DNA of 64,000 bases from Novosphingobium sp. KA1. Its GTDB lineage: Bacteria > Pseudomonadota > Alphaproteobacteria > Sphingomonadales > Sphingomonadaceae. The stretch spans positions 806,001 to 870,000 of the forward strand of contig NZ_CP021248.1 in the NCBI RefSeq assembly GCF_017309955.1, written 5' to 3'. The notes under the pieces are model-generated. The model made no database searches and was not told the DNA's origin. It worked only from the letters and a program-made list of their open reading frames with translations. The translations under genes and the position numbers were made by a program. Positions 1-6,947 of this stretch are shown here, in pieces; the first letter of the stretch is position 1, and each line of letters begins with the position of its first letter.

Positions 1-99
1 CTGATCGACGCACTCTGGGCAGACGGATTTCGCTCGACGCGGGAGCGCGCGAAGCGTCTTCATAGCGTGTTAGGAAGAGGCCTTATTACTCTGCGATGA
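1..99 (+). CDS. Possible C-terminal end of a gene that begins before the window
   Basis: Frame 1 is open from the first base to a TGA at 97-99 and would encode about 32 residues rich in Arg and Leu (ends GRGLITLR). I do not recognise it. The only support is that the frame is open up to the edge and ends shortly before the convergent SRAP-like gene. It may be non-coding. Confidence 0.25.
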   Translation: MIDALWADGFRSTRERAKRLHSVLGRGLITLR

Positions 100-141
100 T
101 GGCGCTGCCATGGCAGCTGAATTTCCTCGCCTGAGGACCCG

Positions 142-795
142 TCACAGAGGCAGGGAAAGCTGCCGGGACTTCGCCGGATCCTTGTCGATCCGCAGTTCGC
201 TGGACCAAGATTCATCGCAGGGTTCCCGGACGAGGCCCTCTTCCCATGACCTGCAGAGCGCAAGCGCGGCAATTGGCGAGCCTTCGGTCCAGGTGGTCCA
301 GTCCTTGCTTCGCAGGATCACCGGCATGCGATCGTTGAGGTCGGCCATCGCCTGGTGACCAGGCACCATCAACATCGAGAAGACGTGACCCCACTCGGCG
401 CTACGCTGCCAGATGCCGGCGATTGCAAATATGTCGAGGTCCGGGGGTGAGAACCATGTGCGCGTCATCGCTCCCTCCTGGCCCTCCGGTTCGGCCCAGG
501 CGTTGACGGGGATGAGGCAGCGACGATGTGCAAAGCTCGCACGCCAGAAGCGCGAGCCGATCCTTTCCGTGCGGGTGTTATAAACCGCGCGCGGTTTGAG
601 TGGCTGGCCCGTCACTTTGCTGATATCGACACGAGGAAAACCCCAGGCCGTCGCCCGGAGCTGGCGGCCGGCGATAATGAGGCCGGGGTCGGTCGGTGCG
701 ACTACATCCTTGTAATTGGCACCGGCAGCGGGTTCGATATCGAACAACTGGGCAACGGCGCTTGCAGGCGTGGTCAGGCGGTAGAGATTGCAGAT
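142..795 (-). CDS. SRAP / YedK-like abasic-site-binding protein, apparent ATC start
   Basis: SRAP proteins crosslink to abasic sites in single-stranded DNA through the Cys at position 2, exposed after Met removal. Here the family N-terminus (CNLYRLTTP) follows an ATC codon at 795-793 with GAGGAG upstream. Starting there gives 217 residues, close to the family length. The nearest upstream in-frame ATG (867) would bury the Cys about 25 residues in and lies inside a perfect inverted repeat, so I reject it. Also visible are the Asn-containing NTRTERIG segment, a Glu in NAWAEPEG and RMPVIL. The residue before D-R-M-P is Asn, where many members have His. The position next to a translesion polymerase block fits a DNA-damage role, although I see no LexA box in front of it. 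Family assignment is firm; activity is uncertain. Confidence 0.82.
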   Translation of the reverse strand: MCNLYRLTTPASAVAQLFDIEPAAGANYKDVVAPTDPGLIIAGRQLRATAWGFPRVDISKVTGQPLKPRAVYNTRTERIGSRFWRASFAHRRCLIPVNAWAEPEGQEGAMTRTWFSPPDLDIFAIAGIWQRSAEWGHVFSMLMVPGHQAMADLNDRMPVILRSKDWTTWTEGSPIAALALCRSWEEGLVREPCDESWSSELRIDKDPAKSRQLSLPL

Positions 796-861
796 AGGAG
801 GATCTCCTCGTCGTCGCAAACTACGCTCCGGTTTCGAAGGGCGCAAACCGCTTAGATACAA

Positions 862-898
862 AGGCATCGTGTGCAGGGTGGCGCTGCACACGATGCCT
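862..898. repeat. Perfect 15-bp inverted repeat with 7-nt spacer
   Basis: Arms at 862-876 and 884-898 (AGGCATCGTGTGCAG and its exact complement) enclose GGTGGCG. It lies about 65 bp upstream of the SRAP-like start. There is no T-run, so an intrinsic terminator is unlikely. An operator or structured leader is possible. Confidence 0.75.
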
Positions 899-1077
899 GA
901 GGCTAATATGTAGCCGAGAGGGGCAGGCGAGTGGAGAAGGAGAGCAGGGTTGGTCGTCCGGTAACGGAGCACGGGTGTGCTGCGCAACCGTGCGATGTGG
1001 CGGAGCCGGGCAGGTGAGGGCCGGGAGCTGCGGGGCAGGCAGGTGATGCAGGTGAAGGGGCAGGTCCCTGGGATTGC

Positions 1078-1099
1078 GGGAAGGACATGCGTCCTTCCC
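1078..1099. repeat. Perfect 9-bp hairpin with 4-nt loop
   Basis: GGGAAGGAC, then ATGC, then GTCCTTCCC. It lies in the 900-1252 stretch, which has no convincing gene and separates the end of the minus-strand membrane-protein gene from the SRAP-like gene downstream of it. It could act as a factor-dependent terminator or transcript stabiliser. No U-run follows. Confidence 0.6.
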
Positions 1100-1252
1100 T
1101 GAAACATCTGCCCCTGCACCCTTTCTCCTCATTTCCTGCCCATTGCAGCTTGGCGGCCAAAGCTACCGGGCGCCGGTCCCTGTTGGATGCGACCGCCAGA
1201 TCAAGACATGGGCCGGCAGCTGCCGGCGCGCCCTGCTTACCTGACATGTACG

Positions 1253-2233
1253 TTATTCCGCCCCCGTCCATCCGCGCTGCTGAAAGACGATATCGCCCTG
1301 GTCCACATCGAGATCGGAAAGCTTGACCTCGGACTGGGTCCCATCCGGGCCGATGCTGGCGAGGCGAAACGCCTGCCAGCTGAAGCCTTTGTTCCCGTCA
1401 GGCAGCGTATAGCTGGCGCAGGCCAGTGCGTAGATATGTTTCCTCTTTTCGAGCGAGGCGTAGACGGTACGGTCGATCGTCACGAAATCGTCGTGCAGGA
1501 TGTTCGTGCGGTCCTCCTCTCCGAAGCGCGGCGCGTCGAGGTCGGCGCGCCCGGCCTTTATCGCGTTGTCGAGCGCAGGCTTACCCGCCCCCGAGTAGAA
1601 GCGCAGGGACATGACCACGTTCTGGGCAATGCAGTTTCCGACATTCTCGAGGCGCACGTCGCATTTGATCTTGCGCCTTCCCTTGTCGATCATTGTACCG
1701 GTTGCATCCTCCTTCTCCTTTTCGACGCTCCAGTTACTGGCAGGCGAAAGTCCGATCTTGAGCCAGGGGCGTTCGGCGAGCGCCGAGCGGCTGCGTTCGT
1801 GATCGAATGCGAGATGCGCGTAGAGTGCTGCGATGGCCGCTGCGATGAGCGCCGCGATACTGCCGATCGTCTGCACGAACGACATCCAGATCGCCTGCTT
1901 CGCCAGCACGACTTGCGCTACCGCAGCGTCGGCGGCACGTGTCTGTTGTACCAGATCGTTCACGGCAAGGCGATGCTCCTCGGCATCGTGACAGGCGCCG
2001 CTGCGCGCGGACTTGTCTCCGGGGAATTTGCGGGTGACATCATCCGCACAGGACGACTTGGGCATTGTCTGAATGCCTTCGTCCGCCTTTTCGAATTCGT
2101 AGCTTTCAAGGCCAGGTGACCACAGCCATAGCAAGAGAGAAAGTACTGCGATTATCGCAAAGCCTGCCAGCCACGCGAGTTTCAGAAACCTCATGGACAC
2201 GGGAAAAATCATCGCCTCCTTGCCGCTCGCCAT
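1253..2233 (-). CDS. Unknown two-helix membrane protein with soluble C-terminal domain
   Basis: About 326 residues, not assigned to a family. A hydrophobic helix near residues 17-38 (FLKLAWLAGFAIIAVLSLLL) is followed by a polar loop, a second helix near 115-140 (FVQTIGSIAALIAAAIAALYAHLAF) and a soluble domain. That domain contains RLENVGNCIAQNVVMSLRF, a pattern often seen in beta-rich periplasmic or cytosolic domains next to such helices. The start is uncertain: ATG 2233 has no clear ribosome site, ATG 2212 has AGGAGG only two bases upstream, and ATG 2194 is also possible. An AT-rich stretch at 2240-2270 is the likely promoter region. It does not look like a DNA-repair protein. Confidence 0.6.
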   Translation of the reverse strand: MASGKEAMIFPVSMRFLKLAWLAGFAIIAVLSLLLWLWSPGLESYEFEKADEGIQTMPKSSCADDVTRKFPGDKSARSGACHDAEEHRLAVNDLVQQTRAADAAVAQVVLAKQAIWMSFVQTIGSIAALIAAAIAALYAHLAFDHERSRSALAERPWLKIGLSPASNWSVEKEKEDATGTMIDKGRRKIKCDVRLENVGNCIAQNVVMSLRFYSGAGKPALDNAIKAGRADLDAPRFGEEDRTNILHDDFVTIDRTVYASLEKRKHIYALACASYTLPDGNKGFSWQAFRLASIGPDGTQSEVKLSDLDVDQGDIVFQQRGWTGAE

Positions 2234-2524
2234 ATCGGGAATAAGTATCTATTATATAGAGATAATGTTCTGGGGGGCGCGCGCGGGCGGCAGCGGACGA
2301 CGCAAAAGCCTCAGGAGGCAGGGGTGTGGCCTTGCGGACGGTGGGCGCTGCCGGCGCGCTTTGTAAATCCATTCGGCAGCCTGTGGCTGCTTGGGCAGCC
2401 TCCGGTCCTTTGCCTTGCCTCTCTTTTCCGAATGAATTGGGTGTGTGTAATCAAGGTCTTGGCAGGAATTAAGTGAGCAGTTTGCCGCCAAAGCCTCATG
2501 GCTGGTTGACTCGAATACTGAACG

Positions 2525-2539
2525 GAACAAAATAAGAAC
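2525..2539 (+). promoter_or_regulatory. LexA box (alphaproteobacterial type) for imuA-imuB
   Basis: GAAC-AAAATAA-GAAC is an exact match to the alphaproteobacterial GAAC-N7-GAAC LexA site. It sits 34 bp upstream of the imuA start codon. This predicts SOS induction of imuAB. Confidence 0.85.
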
Positions 2540-2573
2540 GAAAGAATCGCCGAGGAAGAACACGAGGCCCTTC

Positions 2574-3335
2574 ATGACAAAACGAGGGTCGCCCTCACGT
2601 ATCGATGCACTACGCGCCCGGATCGCCGAAATCGAGGGCGGGGATCGCCGCGCGCGCGACGTGCTGCCGTTTGGGCTCGAAGCGATAGATGCGAAACTGC
2701 CCGGAGGCGGTCTCGCGCTCGGAAGCCTGCATGAAGTGGCCGGCGGCGCCCAGGGCGTGACGGACGGCGCGGCGGCAGCCTTGTTCGCAGCCGGCATCAT
2801 GGCACGCGTCGAAGGCAAGATTCTCTGGTGCATGACCAAGGCCGATCTTTTCGCCCCCGCCATTGCCCAGGCCGGGCTCGATCCCGACCGTGTCATCTAT
2901 CTTGAAGCGCAGGATGAGACATCGCTGCTCGCCTGCTTCGAGGAAGGACTGCGCCATGGCGGGCTAGGCGGTGTGGTTGCGGAAGTGGCGCGGCTCTCGA
3001 TGCCCGTATCTCGCCGCCTGCTGCTGGCCGCGGAAAACAGCGGCGCGATCGGCATTGCGCTGCGCCGTTGGCGCAGGCGCGAGGATGCGGCCGATTTCGG
3101 GCAGCCGACGGCGGCTGCGACTCGCTGGCGTGTGACGGCAGTTCCGTCGGAAATCTTGCCGGTCCCCGGCGTCGGGCGGCCACGCTGGTTCGTCGAGCTC
3201 ATCCGGTGCCGGGCTGGCGAGAGCGCCGATTTTCTTCTGGAATCCTGCGATGCGACAGGTCGTCTCGCTCTTCCTGCCGACCTGGCCGATCGACCGGCTG
3301 CGACGCAGGCTTGGGCGACAAGCACCGCCGCCTGA
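2574..3335 (+). CDS. imuA: ImuA, RecA-like accessory protein of the translesion mutasome
   Basis: 253 residues. ImuA is a RecA/SulA-related accessory factor that works with ImuB and DnaE2 in damage-induced mutagenesis. The N-terminal half has the family pattern LPFGLEAIDAKLPGGGLALGSLHEVAGG, and the C-terminus ends in the usual basic and Ala-rich tail. The ATG at 2574 follows the LexA box closely. The last 86 bp overlap imuB in another frame, the normal arrangement for this pair, implying translational coupling. It is typical in length with no sign of decay. Confidence 0.9.
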   Translation: MTKRGSPSRIDALRARIAEIEGGDRRARDVLPFGLEAIDAKLPGGGLALGSLHEVAGGAQGVTDGAAAALFAAGIMARVEGKILWCMTKADLFAPAIAQAGLDPDRVIYLEAQDETSLLACFEEGLRHGGLGGVVAEVARLSMPVSRRLLLAAENSGAIGIALRRWRRREDAADFGQPTAAATRWRVTAVPSEILPVPGVGRPRWFVELIRCRAGESADFLLESCDATGRLALPADLADRPAATQAWATSTAA

Positions 3336-4785
3336 CGCGCCGCTGGTCCTGGTAGGCATGGAAGGGCGCCGCCGCGTCCTGACTGCGGTGAGCGTGCCTG
3401 CCCGCGCTCTCGGCCTGTGCGTGGGCATGGCGGTGACCCAGGCGCAGGCGCTGGCGCCCGATCTGCTGGTCATGGATGCCGACCTTCAAGCTGATGAAGC
3501 GGCGTTGGAGCGCCTCGCGGTCTGGTCGCTCCGCAAATACTCGCCGCTCATTGCGCTCGATCCGCCCGACGGCTTGATGCTCGATGTGACCGGGGCAACC
3601 CATAGCTACGGCGGGACCGAGGGACTGCTTGCCGACATGCTGCGCCGGCTCGCGGAAGTGGAGACCGCCGCGCGCGCCGTCTGTGCGCCGACCTACGGTG
3701 CTGCCCATGCGCTGGCACGGTTCGGCGGCGAGATCTTGCGGCCCGAGGGACTTGCCGTCGTCGACCCGGTCGACCTTGTCGAAGCGGTTGCGCACCTCCC
3801 GCTCGCGGCCCTCCGCCTGGAGGCCAAGGCGATCGAAAGCCTCGCCGCGCTAGGCATCGAGGGAATCGCGGAACTGGAGGCGATGCCGCGCGCCTCGCTT
3901 GCCTTGCGGTTCGGCTCCGATCCCGGCCGGCGGCTGGACCAGATCTATGGGAGATTGTCCGAACCTTTCGAGCCGGTCGAGGCGCCGAAACAGATCGAAG
4001 TCGAGCGCCGCTTTGCTGAGCCGATCGGCGCTCCGGAGACGATCGCGCGCTACACCCGCAAACTGGTTGATGCGTTATGCGAATTGCTGGAGGAGGCAGG
4101 GGTGGGCGCGCGCCGGCTCGATCTCCGCTTTCACCGCGTCGATAATGCCGTCCAAGCGGTCCGCGCCGGCCTTGCCAAGGCGAGCCGCGAGAAAAAGCAG
4201 ATTGCCCGGCTGCTGTGCGACAGGATCGAGACCGTCGATCCCGGCTACGGCATCGAACGCATGGTGCTGGCCGCGCCGGTGATCGAGCCGCTGGGCCTGC
4301 GGACCATGTCGAGCCTTGGCGACAAACCCGTTCCCGACGTATCCGCGCTCGTCGATATCCTCGGCAATCGTGTCGGCGAGGAGCGGCTGTTCCGCGTCGC
4401 TGCCCGCGAGAGCCATATCCCCGAGCGTTCGGTCATGCGTATCGCACCGATGTCGGATCCGACATTGCTGCGCTGGCCCGAACGCTGGCCGCGCCCGGCG
4501 CGACTGTTCGCAAGGCCGGAGCCGATCGAGACGATGGCGCTTCTACCCGACCATCCGCCGGTTCATTTTGTGTGGCGCGGCGTACGCCGGCGCGTGAAGC
4601 GCGCCGACGGCCCCGAGCGCATCTACGGCGAATGGCACTTGAGCGCGGCGGAATGGCTCAGCGTACGCGACTATTTCCTCGTCGAGGACGAGACAGGCGC
4701 ACGCTACTGGGTCTTCCGGCAGGGCGACGGCATGGATGCCGCCACCGGCAGGCAGGACTGGTTCCTGCACGGCCTGTTCGCCTGA
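3250..4785 (+). CDS. imuB: ImuB, catalytically inactive Y-family polymerase-like hub
   Basis: 511 residues, beginning MRQVVSLFLPTWPIDRLRRR. ImuB is a Y-family polymerase relative without the catalytic acidic residues. It bridges ImuA, DnaE2 and the beta clamp. Here the DinB-type DMDAFFASVE motif is replaced by LFLPTWPIDRL, consistent with loss of catalysis. The thumb/little-finger region follows, then a C-terminal extension (PERIYGEWHLSAAEW...YWVFRQG) typical of alphaproteobacterial ImuB. It starts inside imuA and is predicted to be co-transcribed under the LexA box at 2525. Confidence 0.9.
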   Translation: MRQVVSLFLPTWPIDRLRRRLGRQAPPPDAPLVLVGMEGRRRVLTAVSVPARALGLCVGMAVTQAQALAPDLLVMDADLQADEAALERLAVWSLRKYSPLIALDPPDGLMLDVTGATHSYGGTEGLLADMLRRLAEVETAARAVCAPTYGAAHALARFGGEILRPEGLAVVDPVDLVEAVAHLPLAALRLEAKAIESLAALGIEGIAELEAMPRASLALRFGSDPGRRLDQIYGRLSEPFEPVEAPKQIEVERRFAEPIGAPETIARYTRKLVDALCELLEEAGVGARRLDLRFHRVDNAVQAVRAGLAKASREKKQIARLLCDRIETVDPGYGIERMVLAAPVIEPLGLRTMSSLGDKPVPDVSALVDILGNRVGEERLFRVAARESHIPERSVMRIAPMSDPTLLRWPERWPRPARLFARPEPIETMALLPDHPPVHFVWRGVRRRVKRADGPERIYGEWHLSAAEWLSVRDYFLVEDETGARYWVFRQGDGMDAATGRQDWFLHGLFA

Positions 4786-4954
4786 AAGCGCCGAAGAAAT
4801 GGCGACACGCGGGCGAATAATGGCTCGCAGGTACTCAATCACCGTTGGTGAGATTGAATTGAGATAACAGGAGTTTTTCGTTTTGTTTTAGGTCGCATGC
4901 TTTAATGCCAGCGACTACCGGGCGCGCCGCATGGGGCATTCTTTTGGGGGGAAT

Positions 4955-5230
4955 ATGCAAGCTAGGTGGTACAAGTGGGGTGCGCGTGTTGTACGTTTGC
5001 TGCAATTTGGCGCGGCGGGTGTTGCAGCGACGGTTCTCGTCAACTTCCAGCCCGACCTGGTTGTCGGTTTCGCGATCGATGGCCGGAACAGTCCCTGGCA
5101 ACTCGACGAGCATATGAGTTGCGAGGCCGAACCCGCCTCGCTTGGCAGTCGGCATCCCGGAACAAGTGAATTCGAGGACATCCAGCGCGTGGCGGGCGGA
5201 ATCCCCATTCTTGCGCGGCTATGTTTGTAA
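4955..5230 (+). CDS. Small hypothetical membrane protein
   Basis: About 91 residues from ATG 4955, which has a GGGGGGAA ribosome site just upstream; an earlier in-frame ATG lies at 4931. One hydrophobic segment (LLQFGAAGVAATVLVNF, about residues 15-31) follows a basic N-terminus, giving an anchored or secreted topology. It is followed 6 bp later by another small membrane protein, so the two may form a unit. No family recognised. Confidence 0.45.
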   Translation: MQARWYKWGARVVRLLQFGAAGVAATVLVNFQPDLVVGFAIDGRNSPWQLDEHMSCEAEPASLGSRHPGTSEFEDIQRVAGGIPILARLCL

Positions 5231-5236
5231 TCGCGC

Positions 5237-5554
5237 GTGTCAGATCAAGGCGAAATGCTGATCCCCGTCAGCGAGGAGGGGAACGGGTGGACCGGCTGGC
5301 CCAAGGACAGCCCCGAGGCCATACGGTATGCCCAAGGAATGGCAGCCGGTTTCGATCCAACCTCCGACGTCGATCGGCAGGCTGCCGTGATCGCAGAGAA
5401 GCAGTCATATGATATTTGGCGGGAGCGGATTCTGGATACGGTCGGTGTCGCTTTAGCCGTCATAGCCGGAATCGAAGTGTTCTGGCGACTGGCCGCCTGG
5501 CTCGTAAACGGCGTTGTCGGCATTCCAAAACGAAAGCAATCCGAGGCCGTCTGA
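5237..5554 (+). CDS. Small hypothetical protein with C-terminal membrane helix
   Basis: 105 residues from GTG 5237. A polar N-terminal half (DSPEAIRYAQGMAAGFDPTSD) precedes a hydrophobic stretch near residues 70-95 (TVGVALAVIAGIEVFWRLAAWLV) and a basic tail, so it is probably a tail-anchored inner-membrane protein. It lies between the two SOS-controlled operons without a LexA box of its own. Function unknown. Confidence 0.5.
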   Translation: MSDQGEMLIPVSEEGNGWTGWPKDSPEAIRYAQGMAAGFDPTSDVDRQAAVIAEKQSYDIWRERILDTVGVALAVIAGIEVFWRLAAWLVNGVVGIPKRKQSEAV

Positions 5555-5602
5555 TCGGGCTGTTTGCGGCCACAATGTTGAGGCAGCAAAGGGCACAGGA
5601 CG

Positions 5603-5632
5603 AAAAAAAAAGCCGGCCACGAGGGCCGGCTT
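5603..5632 (-). terminator. Rho-independent terminator, minus orientation
   Basis: GC-rich 9-bp stem with 5-nt loop, then an uninterrupted U-run when read on the minus strand. On the plus strand the stem is followed by TTGG only, so it is directional. Confidence 0.75.
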
Positions 5633-5760
5633 GGAAAGTCTTTGGGAGAGGATGCCTGAAAGGCCCCCGCCATATGTGGACGAACGATCTCGCGGACAAA
5701 TGCAAGGAATGCAACCAGTGTTGCCCAATTTGATTGCCTTTTGTGAAATTGGCATCAAAC
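5603..5760 (-). ncRNA. Candidate small RNA ending in a strong intrinsic terminator
   Basis: On the minus strand a perfect 9-bp hairpin (AAGCCGGCC / GGCCGGCTT, arms 5610-5618 and 5624-5632) is followed directly by a run of about nine T residues (complement of 5603-5611). This is a textbook Rho-independent terminator, yet no minus-strand gene precedes it. The transcript just upstream would contain TCCTCTCCC, resembling the anti-Shine-Dalgarno loops of alphaproteobacterial small RNAs. The 5' end is a guess and no clear promoter was identified. Confidence 0.35.
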
Positions 5761-5798
5761 GAAGTGCTTAAATCCGGCCCAGCGCGAATATCCGATAT

Positions 5799-5813
5799 GT
5801 TCACTAAATGTTC
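5799..5813 (+). promoter_or_regulatory. LexA box for dinB-dnaE2
   Basis: GTTC-ACTAAAT-GTTC is an exact alphaproteobacterial LexA site, 21 bp upstream of the dinB start codon. Confidence 0.85.
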
Positions 5814-5834
5814 CATTCGTGCTAACAGCAACGA

Positions 5835-6941
5835 ATGGCCGAGTCTCTGCCCAGAAAGATCATCCACGTCGACATGGACGCTTTTTTCGCGTCGGTCGAA
5901 CAACGCGATGATCCGGCGCTGCGGGGCAAACCTGTGGCTGTCGGCTACTCGGCGGCGCGCGGTGTGGTCGCGGCGGCAAGCTATGAGGCCCGGACCTTCG
6001 GCGTGCGCTCGGCGCTGCCTTCCGTCACCGCGAAGCGGCGTTGCCCTGGGCTTATCTTCGTGCCGCCGCGTTTCGATGTTTACAAAGAGGTCTCGCGGCA
6101 AATTCATGGGATCTTCGCCGACTATACCGATCTCATTCAGCCGCTCTCGCTCGACGAGGCTTATCTCGATGTGACCGAATGCGTCGCTCAGGGGCGGCGG
6201 GGAATTACCACCGCCTGGCTGACCGCCAAGGAAATCCGAGCGCGGATCCTGGAGGAAACGGGCCTCACGGCGTCCGCCGGCATTTCCTACAACAAGTTCC
6301 TCGCCAAGCTTGCCTCCGACCAGAAGAAGCCCAACGGCCAGTTCGCTGTGACGCCCGACATGGGCGCCGCCTGGGTAGAGAGCCTGCCGGTGAAGCGCTT
6401 CTACGGTGTCGGGCCGGTCACCGCGCGCAAGATGGAGGCGCTCGGGATCGAGACCGGCGCCGATCTTCGTGCCAAGACGCTCAGCTTCCTGCAGGAGCAT
6501 TTCGGCAGTTCGGCGGAATGGTACTACCAGATTGCACGCGGCATTGACGAGCGACCGGTCAACCCAGACCGGGAACGCAAGTCCTCGGGCAGCGAGACGA
6601 CCTTCGACCGCGATCTGGTCGCGGATGCGGAAATCGAAGCCGGCGTGCTGGGCCTGGCCGACGACGTGTGGACCTGGTGCGAACGGGCGCAATCCTTTGG
6701 GCGGACGGTGACCGTGAAGGTCAAATACGCCGACTTCCAGCAGATCACGCGCAGCAAGACCTTTCCGGCGACCGCGCGCAGTCAGGAGCAGCTGCGTGAA
6801 GCAAGCCTCGCACTCGTTCGCCAGGTGCTGCCGACCGAAAAGGGCGTACGCCTCGTTGGTGTGACGGTATCGGCTTCGAGCAACAGGAAGCGGGCGCCGC
6901 GCTGCCGCTATTTGCGTGAGACGGCCTTGCTGAAGGGCTGA
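5835..6941 (+). CDS. dinB: DinB-type DNA polymerase IV
   Basis: 368 residues; a Y-family translesion polymerase that extends primers opposite damaged bases. Catalytic carboxylates are present: HVDMDAFFASVE at the N-terminus and SLDEAYLDVTE about 100 residues in. Helix-hairpin-helix and little-finger regions follow. Unlike ImuB it should be catalytically active. Only six bases separate it from dnaE2, so both are probably transcribed together from the LexA-controlled promoter. This pairing, away from imuAB but in the same block, gives the element two SOS-regulated polymerase operons. Confidence 0.93.
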   Translation: MAESLPRKIIHVDMDAFFASVEQRDDPALRGKPVAVGYSAARGVVAAASYEARTFGVRSALPSVTAKRRCPGLIFVPPRFDVYKEVSRQIHGIFADYTDLIQPLSLDEAYLDVTECVAQGRRGITTAWLTAKEIRARILEETGLTASAGISYNKFLAKLASDQKKPNGQFAVTPDMGAAWVESLPVKRFYGVGPVTARKMEALGIETGADLRAKTLSFLQEHFGSSAEWYYQIARGIDERPVNPDRERKSSGSETTFDRDLVADAEIEAGVLGLADDVWTWCERAQSFGRTVTVKVKYADFQQITRSKTFPATARSQEQLREASLALVRQVLPTEKGVRLVGVTVSASSNRKRAPRCRYLRETALLKG

Positions 6942-6947
6942 ACAGCC

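Noticed and set aside
142..867. ATG 867 as the start of the SRAP-like gene
   Set aside because: It would place the catalytic Cys about 26 residues in, and the codon is inside a perfect 15-bp inverted repeat.
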